Shown here one piece after another: positions 7,471 to 12,991 of a DNA stretch of 24,434 nt; positions within the stretch are counted from its first letter, which is position 1, and each line of letters begins with the position of its first letter. Source of the DNA: a virus; IMG/VR virus record IMGVR_UViG_3300036832_000990, positions 1 to 24,434 of that record, one strand, 5' to 3'. Position numbers and translations under genes: made by a program. The notes under the pieces were generated by a model. The model saw only the letters and a list, made by a program, of their open reading frames with translations, was not told where the DNA came from and made no database searches.

Positions 7471-8576
7471 CGCGCTATCGCTTCCATATCTTGGGCGTCC
7501 CGCACACCGCATCAAACCGGGAATGGCTGACGTGCGCCTACACGCAGAAGATCGTCAAACTCTGCGCCATGCTCAAGGCGCGCGGGCATACCGTGATCCA
7601 CTACGGCAACGCGGCATCCGATGTCGCCTGCGATGAGCACGTCAGCGTAACCGAGCGCGGCGACCTCGGGCCGCCGGAAGGCTACATCAACTTCGATCTC
7701 AAGAGCCGCGTCTACAAGCTGTTCCATCGCGCCGCGATTGCCGCGATCGAACGGCGCAAAGAGCCTCACGACTTTCTGCTGTGCATGTGGGGCGAGGGCC
7801 ATCGCGCGGTCGCGGAAGCGCATCCCGACATGATCGTGGTCGAGCCCGGCATCGGTTATGCCGGCGGGCATTTCGCCCCGTTCAAGGTGTTCGAGAGCTA
7901 CGCGATCCTGCACGCCTATTACGGGCTCGCGGCGGTCGGCACGTCCGACTTCGTCAAATGGTATGACGTAGTCATCCCGAATTTTTTCGACCTCAATGAC
8001 TTCCAGTTCTCGGCGAGCAAGGACGACTATCTGTTGTTCCTGGGTCGCGTCTATTCCGGCAAGGGCGTGCATATCGCGATCGAGCTGGCCGAGCGCGTCG
8101 CGACGCGGCTCATCATCGCGGGGCCCGGCAAGATCGAGAAGCCGGCCTATGCCGGCATCGACATCGTCGGCACGGTCGGCCCGGACGAACGCCGCGAATT
8201 GCTGGCGCACGCGCGCGCCCTGATCGCCCCGTCGATGTTCGTCGAGCCGTTCTGTGGCGTGGTGACCGAAGCGCACCTGTCGGGCACGCCGACCATCACC
8301 AACGATTGGGGCAGTTTCGCCGAGAACAACCTGCACGGCGTCACCGGCTTTCGCTGCCGCACGTTCGAGCATTTCGAATGGGCGGCGCGCAACATCGATC
8401 AGATTGATCCGCACACTTGCCGCGCCTGGGCCGAGAACAACTTTTCGATCGAGCGCGTCGGTGAGATGTATGACGAATTTTTCTGGTCGGTCATGAACAT
8501 CTTCACCGGCAAGGGATGGTACGAGCCCAATCCTGGACGGCGCGATCTCGGATGGCTCGCGCGCCATGCCCCGTAA
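7467..8576 (+). CDS. GT-B glycosyltransferase (GT4-like)
   Basis: 369-aa retaining GT-B-type glycosyltransferase, predicted to transfer a sugar from a nucleotide-sugar donor. The N-terminal acceptor domain opens 'FHILGVPHTASNREWLTCAYTQK'. The C-terminal donor domain begins near 'LFLGRVYSGKGVHIAIELA' (about residue 190) and includes 'LIIAGPG'. The hallmark E-x7-E, 'EPFCGVVTEAHLSGTP', lies at residues 260-275 (E260, E268) and is followed by 'GVTGFRC'. No signal peptide or membrane segment is visible, so it should be cytoplasmic. GTG start, overlapping the previous stop. It could modify host surface glycans (lysogenic conversion) or the Thr-rich collagen fibres made from the same operon; its place in the late operon favours a virion substrate. 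Confidence 0.82.
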   Translation: MTRYRFHILGVPHTASNREWLTCAYTQKIVKLCAMLKARGHTVIHYGNAASDVACDEHVSVTERGDLGPPEGYINFDLKSRVYKLFHRAAIAAIERRKEPHDFLLCMWGEGHRAVAEAHPDMIVVEPGIGYAGGHFAPFKVFESYAILHAYYGLAAVGTSDFVKWYDVVIPNFFDLNDFQFSASKDDYLLFLGRVYSGKGVHIAIELAERVATRLIIAGPGKIEKPAYAGIDIVGTVGPDERRELLAHARALIAPSMFVEPFCGVVTEAHLSGTPTITNDWGSFAENNLHGVTGFRCRTFEHFEWAARNIDQIDPHTCRAWAENNFSIERVGEMYDEFFWSVMNIFTGKGWYEPNPGRRDLGWLARHAP

Positions 8577-8591
8577 GCAAAAGGAAACCAG

Positions 8592-8885
8592 ATGACATCA
8601 CGCAGTGACTTGCAAGCCATGGGTGAGGCGCTCGGCGCCTTCATCGTCGAAATCAAAACGCAGATTGCCGCGCTGCGCAGCGCGCTTGAAGCGGAGGACG
8701 CCGACGCGGCGGCAGCCGCCGAAGCCGCGATTGATGACGCGATTGCCAAGATCGACAAGACCGTCAGCGACATCGCGCTTGCGGCGATCAACCCTGCCGT
8801 CGATCCGCGGGATCAGGGCACCGTGATTCCGCAGGGCAAGGAACCGGCGCCATTCCATATCGTGCCGCCACTTGGGCATCCATGA
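8592..8885 (+). CDS. Small helical protein, unknown
   Basis: 97-aa protein, last gene of the plus-strand operon. Residues about 5-72 are predicted to be strongly helical and Ala/Glu/Asp-rich ('AALRSALEAEDADAAAAAEAAIDDAIAKIDK'), possibly a coiled coil, and the tail is Pro-rich. The start is supported by AAGGAAA five bases before the ATG. No family recognised. It is followed by a strong terminator about 80 nt downstream. Confidence 0.55.
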   Translation: MTSRSDLQAMGEALGAFIVEIKTQIAALRSALEAEDADAAAAAEAAIDDAIAKIDKTVSDIALAAINPAVDPRDQGTVIPQGKEPAPFHIVPPLGHP

Positions 8886-9125
8886 AGAATGTGCTAATCA
8901 TCGATTCGGCGCGGCGTTCCTAACCGCGCCCTCCTTGGGAATGTTTTGGAATTCCTCCCTCGTCTTGGGCCGGTTCGCCGGCCCTTTTTTTTGTGCCCTG
9001 CTCCCGCCTATCGGTGGAGGGCCGGGCCTCGCGGCGGCATCCGGTCAGCGACCCGGCCCTCCTTGCTCCCCGCCGAGCCGTTCCCCCGGTGGCCCGGGGG
9101 CGGCGGGTATGCAACCGTCAAAGCC
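8886..9125. other. Intergenic region between convergent operons
   Basis: 240 bp with no convincing gene. It holds the plus-strand terminator (8967-8992) and two more GC-rich inverted repeats: GGCGCGG/CCGCGCC at 8908-8914 and 8924-8930, and CCCCCGG/CCGGGGG at 9083-9089 and 9094-9100. Neither extra hairpin has a following T-run. The second is the only candidate end signal I see for the minus-strand operon. Confidence 0.6.
8967..8992 (+). terminator. Rho-independent terminator of the late operon
   Basis: Perfect 7-bp GC stem (GGGCCGG / CCGGCCC) closed by a TTCG tetraloop and followed by eight T residues. It lies about 80 nt after the last plus-strand gene and faces the convergent minus-strand operon. 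Confidence 0.93.
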
Positions 9126-9353
9126 TTATAACCAAATTTCCACAATGTTCGCATCGTCGTCCGGGTGGCGAGCGATCCGGCAAAGCCCGGGCGGCAGCAG
9201 GCCGCGCAGCTGTTCGAGCGTGGCGGCCGTGATGGTGGTCTCGGTCATCACAAGCCCGCCGGTGCCCGAGACAAAAGCAAGCCGCGCCACGAAGTGATCC
9301 GGGTGGTCGCGCGGATGATCGTAAACCGTCCACATGGCGAGCGATTCGCTCAT
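9126..9353 (-). CDS. Small conserved phage-type protein, unknown
   Basis: 75-aa protein at the distal end of the minus-strand operon. It has an acidic/aromatic pattern: 'MWTVYDHPRDHPDHFVAR' at the N-terminus and 'DDANIVEIWL' at the C-terminus. I associate this pattern with small proteins of unknown function common in rhizobial (pro)phages; that is recollection, not a search. A longer alternative frame over the same DNA lacks this pattern. The start is 3 nt after the stop of the upstream gene. Confidence 0.68.
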   Translation of the reverse strand: MSESLAMWTVYDHPRDHPDHFVARLAFVSGTGGLVMTETTITAATLEQLRGLLPPGLCRIARHPDDDANIVEIWL

Positions 9354-9356
9354 CCT

Positions 9357-9845
9357 TCAAAACCATACACGCCGCCCGGTGACGACCGCCGGTCCATAGA
9401 TCGCCGGCAGCTCTTCGGGAGCTTCGTCCGGGTGCACGCTGAGCCAGAACGCCCGATAGATCGCGGTCGCGGGCTCGTTGCGCGGCAGCTGATCGTGGGC
9501 CCCGGTCTCATCAACAAACATATCGTGCGGCGCGTCATGGAACAGAACCGACACATGCTCGAAGGGCGCGCCGGTGCGCGTCCTCGGCCGCTCGAAATAG
9601 GGATCGAGCACCGCGCGCAATTCGTCATAGGCCGGCGTGCGCGGCAGCCGGCAGCAGCCCAAGACTGGCTGGCTAAAGGCGCTAGGCGCGAACACGTACA
9701 GCCTAACCTCGGTCAAGTCGCCTTCGTGCATTTTACAGGCGCCGCAGAACTTCATCCGCACGTCGTTGCTATTGTGCGAAGTGCGCCCGCATCGCAGGCA
9801 CTTGATGGCGCGGTAGTCCTTGGTGAATTCATAGGTTCGGGACAT
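9357..9845 (-). CDS. Zinc-ribbon protein, unknown
   Basis: 162-aa protein. The N-terminus contains 'IKCLRCGRTSHNSNDVRMKFCGACK' (residues about 14-38), a CxxC-x15-CxxC zinc ribbon. The rest, including 'VSVLFHDAPHDMFVDETGAHDQLPRNEPATAIYRAFWLS', is a soluble domain I do not recognise. It may be a fusion of a zinc knuckle with a separate small conserved module. It lies 3 nt from the next gene and 5 nt from the previous one, so it is co-transcribed. Confidence 0.68.
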   Translation of the reverse strand: MSRTYEFTKDYRAIKCLRCGRTSHNSNDVRMKFCGACKMHEGDLTEVRLYVFAPSAFSQPVLGCCRLPRTPAYDELRAVLDPYFERPRTRTGAPFEHVSVLFHDAPHDMFVDETGAHDQLPRNEPATAIYRAFWLSVHPDEAPEELPAIYGPAVVTGRRVWF

Positions 9846-9850
9846 CGGTC

Positions 9851-10048
9851 CTACTGATTATTGTGATGATACCGAAGCGCGCTCAATGCGATGCGCTCGG
9901 GAATGAAAGGAAACGCCGTGCCAAGCTCGACGAGAAGTTCCTTGGATCGTGTCTCGCCTCCGCAAAGACCCGCTTTGCGGCACATGGTCTGCAGAACGCA
10001 AATGCCAAGGTATGCCGCATAGATCGCATCCTCCTGATCCTTGGTCAT
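9851..10048 (-). CDS. Small helical protein, unknown
   Basis: 65-aa protein, helical and with three cysteines ('AAYLGICVLQTMCRKAGLCGG'). Its ATG overlaps the stop of the 51-aa gene upstream as ATGA, which supports both reading frames. No family recognised. Confidence 0.58.
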   Translation of the reverse strand: MTKDQEDAIYAAYLGICVLQTMCRKAGLCGGETRSKELLVELGTAFPFIPERIALSALRYHHNNQ

Positions 10049-10200
10049 CGCATCAGGTTCTCTTTGTATTCGCGCCGCAAATTGTCGTACAGGGCGCGTA
10101 GCTCATCATCGGTCGGTTTGCGGTTGAAATAGAGAACGAGTGCCTTCTCGTTGTCGGCGTCGCGACCGCAGCCTTTGATTCGGAGGTCGATCATCGTCAT
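10045..10200 (-). CDS. 51-aa protein, unknown
   Basis: Short ORF filling an otherwise empty slot in the operon. It begins 'MTMIDLRIKGCGRD' and ends 'LRREYKENLMR', with 'LVLYFNRKPTDDELRALY' in the middle. Two starts are possible: 10200 (AGGA seven bases upstream) or the second ATG at 10194 (AAGG six bases upstream). The stop overlaps the following ATG (ATGA). The charged, protein-like composition and tight coupling support it as real. Confidence 0.6.
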   Translation of the reverse strand: MTMIDLRIKGCGRDADNEKALVLYFNRKPTDDELRALYDNLRREYKENLMR

Positions 10201-10223
10201 CCTTGCGTCCTGTTTTAACGTGT

Positions 10224-10856
10224 CTACTGATTACCGTGCAGCTTCGATGGGCGCCATTGATCGGGATGCTGCAAGATGTCGTCGCGCTCCATCACTTTAT
10301 TGTTGTCGCGCGCCTCGACCCAATCGCCGCCGGTCATCTGCGGCGGAATGAGTGCGAAGCCGCGGCGATTGTCGTATCGAATGAGCGCGACCGCGCGTTC
10401 CTTCTCGAACCGACGCAAGAGCCATGCGCGCAGCACCGGATCGCGATGCGCATCCGGGTAGTCGGGATCGACCCACACCTGGATCGCCGGGACATCGGTC
10501 GGCGGCGAGCCGTCGTTCGGGTTCATGCGGATCACGTCTGGCATGATGTCAATCACGTAGTGGGCGCGGTCGGGCCGCGAAAGGTCCGCGGCGTCGTCAT
10601 TGACCAGCCACCGGCAATTCCACACCCGGCAACCGAACGGCCGGCGCGCATAGACGCTGCAACCCTTGTGATGGCGCTGATGCGGGCAACGCGCGCCGGC
10701 CGGCTTGTCGAATTCGTCGAGCATGCCGACCAGCTCGGATCGGTCCATGAAGCCGGCGCCTACCAGAGCTTGCGCGGCCGGGCCGGTGGCGCGGTTCTGC
10801 GCGGCCTGCATCGGCAGGAGCTTGCAGCACAAATTGCACTCGCCGCAGTTACGCAT
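10224..10856 (-). CDS. YkgJ-like cysteine-cluster (zinc/iron-binding) protein
   Basis: 210-aa protein with the cysteine pattern of the YkgJ/CxxCxxCC family. 'NCGECNLCCKLLP' lies at the N-terminus, followed by 'KPAGARCPHQRHHKGCSVYARRPFGCRVWNCRW' (about 51-83). That is the family's C...GC.VY..RP..CR...C.W signature, thought to bind Zn or an Fe-S cluster. The C-terminal ~120 residues look like a phage-type extension ('DIMPDVIRMNPNDGS', 'RDPVLRAWLLRRFEKERAVALI'). Function in phages is unknown. The start overlaps the upstream stop by 8 nt. Confidence 0.75.
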   Translation of the reverse strand: MRNCGECNLCCKLLPMQAAQNRATGPAAQALVGAGFMDRSELVGMLDEFDKPAGARCPHQRHHKGCSVYARRPFGCRVWNCRWLVNDDAADLSRPDRAHYVIDIMPDVIRMNPNDGSPPTDVPAIQVWVDPDYPDAHRDPVLRAWLLRRFEKERAVALIRYDNRRGFALIPPQMTGGDWVEARDNNKVMERDDILQHPDQWRPSKLHGNQ

Positions 10857-11493
10857 GCTGGCGCTCCATGGTTTCCTCCCACCGCTCGAAACGCTCGATC
10901 AGCCTGCGGGTCGTCGGCGCACGGCGGTACGGGTCGCGGCCGTCCGGCCCGCGCGACCAGCTCTTGTTTTTGGGATGATCGAACCATGCGATCAAAACAT
11001 CCTCGCCCATCGTGGCCGACGCGAACAGGTCGAGGCCCCACCAGCCGCGCACGGGCTTGGTCGCCACCGGCAGCGCCAGCATGCCGGGTAATGCCGGCCA
11101 TTGCGGGCGCCGGCACTGGTAGAGCGTGGTGTCGACAAGGAACTCGGTCCCGGCCAGCGGGAACTTGACCGTCACCACCAGGTGGCCTTTCCAGGACTCC
11201 GGTAGCGTGCGCTTGTCGTGCGGCGCGCCGATCGCGAGCGAATGGAGCATCTTGCCGTCGCGTTCGGCCCAGATCACGGTTGCGACCGGCCGCACGATCG
11301 CCTTGAAGCCGAGCTGCACCAGGAAGTCGCGCACCGTCAGGGACGAGAGCACGCAGCCGCGGCGCGAATAAAACAATTTGATGCCAGGGTCGGCATCGAA
11401 GCTGGCGTGCATCGTGTCCGCGATGACGGCGAGCGCCTTGAGTAACTTGGCGGGCGGGTACGGCTCCAGGACATGCATGTCGCCAAGGTTCAT
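10849..11493 (-). CDS. Unknown protein, about 214 aa
   Basis: The ATG at 11493 overlaps the upstream stop (ATGA) and is preferred over in-frame starts further upstream, which would run into the preceding gene. The soluble alpha/beta protein contains 'SRRGCVLSSLTVRDFLVQLGFKAIVRPV', 'WKGHLVVTVKF', 'LVDTTLYQ' and 'RGWWGLDLF' and ends 'RRLIERFERWEETMERQHA'. I do not recognise a family. The 'HLVV.....LVDTTL.Q' stretch vaguely recalls phage proteins annotated only as hypothetical. No membrane segment is visible. Confidence 0.6.
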   Translation of the reverse strand: MNLGDMHVLEPYPPAKLLKALAVIADTMHASFDADPGIKLFYSRRGCVLSSLTVRDFLVQLGFKAIVRPVATVIWAERDGKMLHSLAIGAPHDKRTLPESWKGHLVVTVKFPLAGTEFLVDTTLYQCRRPQWPALPGMLALPVATKPVRGWWGLDLFASATMGEDVLIAWFDHPKNKSWSRGPDGRDPYRRAPTTRRLIERFERWEETMERQHA

Positions 11494-11681
11494 TGCGCGG
11501 CCTCTTCCAGCTTCCTGATCTTCGCCAGCAAATTTTCGCATAGGCGCGCCGACCGATAGCAGGCAATGGCCAGCCGAAATTCGCAATGCCAGAGACGGCG
11601 CCAACATTGCGACCGCAGCTCGCGCGGCAAGCGCGCGGCGCGCTCGATCATCTCCGGGGTCAGCGGTGGAAGATCGGTCAT
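11490..11681 (-). CDS. Small helical protein, unknown
   Basis: 63-aa protein, all-helical and basic ('LRSQCWRRLWHCEFRLAIACYRSARLCENLLAKIRKL'). Both ends are coupled by ATGA overlaps to its neighbours, which fixes the start at 11681. It could be a small DNA-associated protein, but nothing proves it. Confidence 0.58.
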   Translation of the reverse strand: MTDLPPLTPEMIERAARLPRELRSQCWRRLWHCEFRLAIACYRSARLCENLLAKIRKLEEAAQ

Positions 11682-12172
11682 TGCCGTGTCCCCACCGCCG
11701 GCAGCAAGCCCACCATGCGGCCCTCGGATTGCTTGATGCGCTCGTCTTCGAGGGTGATCAGCGGGCCGAGTCGCGCCTTGCGCCCGGGCTCGCGGATGAT
11801 GATGCGGTGCGCGGTCAGCATCCCGGCGTTTTGATCCTCGGCCGAGAACATCAGAACCTCTTGCCGCTCGGGATGGTCGGCGAGGCCCTCGCGGTTGATC
11901 CGCGCGATCTCGTCCGGCTCGATTGAGCTTTGGCTGCGATCCAGAACCCAAGCCTCGTCGACGAAGACGTAGCGCACGACGTTTTTCATGAGCATGAAGG
12001 CCTTGATCAACACCACGCCGATATTTTTGTCGTTGGAAAGCGGCCCGCTGTAAAGATGCTCGCCGCCGGCCGTCACCATGTGCCAGATCGGCATGACGCT
12101 GCCGTGCTTCATGAAGACGCGTTCGGCCGCGACCGATGCCACTTCGATCAGCTCGTGCAGGACTTCGCTCAT
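11678..12172 (-). CDS. Unknown soluble protein
   Basis: 164-aa protein. Features are an N-terminal helix ('VLHELIEVASVAAERVF'), then 'PIWHMVTAGGEHLYSG', 'KAFMLMKNVVRYVFVDEAWVLD' and 'HPERQEVLMFSAEDQNAGMLTAHRIIIRE'. It looks like a compact mixed alpha/beta domain. No catalytic motif is obvious and no family is recognised, although such a pattern recurs, as far as I recall, in phage-encoded hypothetical proteins. ATGA overlaps on both sides place it firmly in the operon. Confidence 0.6.
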   Translation of the reverse strand: MSEVLHELIEVASVAAERVFMKHGSVMPIWHMVTAGGEHLYSGPLSNDKNIGVVLIKAFMLMKNVVRYVFVDEAWVLDRSQSSIEPDEIARINREGLADHPERQEVLMFSAEDQNAGMLTAHRIIIREPGRKARLGPLITLEDERIKQSEGRMVGLLPAVGTRQ

Positions 12173-12408
12173 CGCAGCATCGCCAACGCGAGCAATTGGG
12201 CGACGCAGACGGCGGCCAGCACCAAGATTCCCCAGAGCGCGCGGTCGAGCATTTTGCCCGCGTGTAGCACGGTCTGAAGCGTGACTTGAATCGCTTCGAG
12301 AAGCGCAACCTCATTGAGCTGCTCGGTTTGCGGAAAATGCTTGGCCAATTCCGCGAGCGGATCGATCGGCGGTTGCTTGTCGCCGGTGCCGGGATTAGGA
12401 TTGCTCAT
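12169..12408 (-). CDS. Small single-pass membrane protein
   Basis: 79-aa protein with a hydrophilic Pro-rich N-terminus ('NPNPGTGDKQPPIDPLAELAKHFPQTEQ') and one clear C-terminal transmembrane segment ('LWGILVLAAVCVAQLLALAML', about residues 58-78). A tail-anchored topology is predicted. It could be a spanin, holin-associated or exclusion protein, but the context gives no support for any. The start follows the hairpin at 12431-12458. Confidence 0.62.
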   Translation of the reverse strand: MSNPNPGTGDKQPPIDPLAELAKHFPQTEQLNEVALLEAIQVTLQTVLHAGKMLDRALWGILVLAAVCVAQLLALAMLR

Positions 12409-12430
12409 CGATCGTTGTCCACTTCGGTTT

Positions 12431-12458
12431 GCCCCGGGCTTCGGCCCGGGGCTTTTTT
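12431..12458 (+). terminator. Plus-strand intrinsic terminator inside minus-strand operon
   Basis: Perfect 9-bp stem (GCCCCGGGC / GCCCGGGGC), TTCG loop, then six T residues on the plus strand. On the minus strand the hairpin is followed by CAAACCG and lacks a U-tract, so it should stop antisense rather than operon transcription. It sits between the frameshifted gene and the membrane-protein gene. Confidence 0.8.
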
Positions 12459-12707
12459 CATGCGCCGCCCGCCTTGAGCTGCGCGGCGTATTCCTCGATT
12501 TCAGCCGCCAGATCGTCCACCCGGGCGAGATCGGCATCGCTCGCCTCATCGCCAGGATCAAGGTGCTGGGTCATGAGATCGAACAGCGCGATGGCGCCGG
12601 CAAAGAACGCGTGCCGGTACCTCGACGAGCTGCGCCATCGAAGTCTCTGGCGGAAAGACCGTCGCCGCGAATTCGCGCCATTCCGCGTTGATGCGTTCCT
12701 TGCTCAT
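12458..12707 (-). pseudogene. Small conserved phage-type protein broken by a 1-nt frameshift
   Basis: Reading from the ATG at 12707 gives 'MSKERINAEWREFAATVFPP' and then, after 'QLVEV', a poor C-terminus that stops at 12558. If one C is removed from the GTACCGG at about 12616-12617 (minus-strand reading), the frame continues as 'VEVRHAFFAGAIALFDLMTQ', then 'DPGDEASDADLARVDDLAAEI', and stops at 12458, giving 82 aa. That repaired form has the 'E.R.AF.AGA..LF' pattern of small proteins I recall from many phages, and it abuts the neighbouring gene with normal spacing. It is either a real inactivating insertion or a sequencing/assembly error; programmed shifting is unlikely because no slippery run is present. 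Confidence 0.72.
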
Positions 12708-12718
12708 TTGCGCCTTCC

Positions 12719-12991
12719 TCAATTCGGCTTGCCTCTCACATGGAGCAGGCTCACGGCGTTGCGCAAGGTTTTGACGCGCCGGTCGGCCATGATGCTCCGC
12801 AATTCGTCCGGCGTCGGTTCGCGCAGCTTGCCGCCTCGGGTGAAGATCGCAATGTGCCCGCATTGGATACACACCGAAACGTCGCCGCGCGCCGGACGGT
12901 CCTTGCTATCGGCCGGCGTCGCGGAATCGAGAACCTTCTCGCAGCGCATGCAGCGTTTTTCCGCCACCCGATGCGTGGGGCCGAGCCTCAT
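12719..12991 (-). CDS. Zinc-ribbon protein, unknown
   Basis: 90-aa protein from the ATG at 12991, which overlaps the ATPase stop (ATGA); this is preferred to the upstream ATG at 13003. Two CxxC knuckles ('CMRCEKVL' and 'CIQCGHIA', about 30 residues apart) suggest a zinc ribbon. The C-terminal part ('REPTPDELRSIMADRRVKTLRNAVSLL') is helical. As far as I recall, similar small zinc-ribbon proteins with this 'R.PT..E...I' tail are common in alphaproteobacterial prophages. A nucleic-acid-binding role is plausible but unproven. Confidence 0.66.
   Translation of the reverse strand: MRLGPTHRVAEKRCMRCEKVLDSATPADSKDRPARGDVSVCIQCGHIAIFTRGGKLREPTPDELRSIMADRRVKTLRNAVSLLHVRGKPN

Noticed and set aside
7512-8567. 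351-aa minus-strand ORF opposite the glycosyltransferase
   Set aside because: Glycosyltransferase motifs are intact on the plus strand; this ORF has only charged low-information sequence.
9083-9100. Terminator for the minus-strand operon
   Set aside because: A 7-bp GC stem is present but no T-run follows on the minus strand, so it is listed only as an inverted repeat.
9849-10233. CTACTGATTA repeated at the 3' ends of two minus-strand genes (about 9851 and 10224)
   Set aside because: Ten matching bases that encode similar Asn-Gln-stop ends; too short to claim a duplication or regulatory site.
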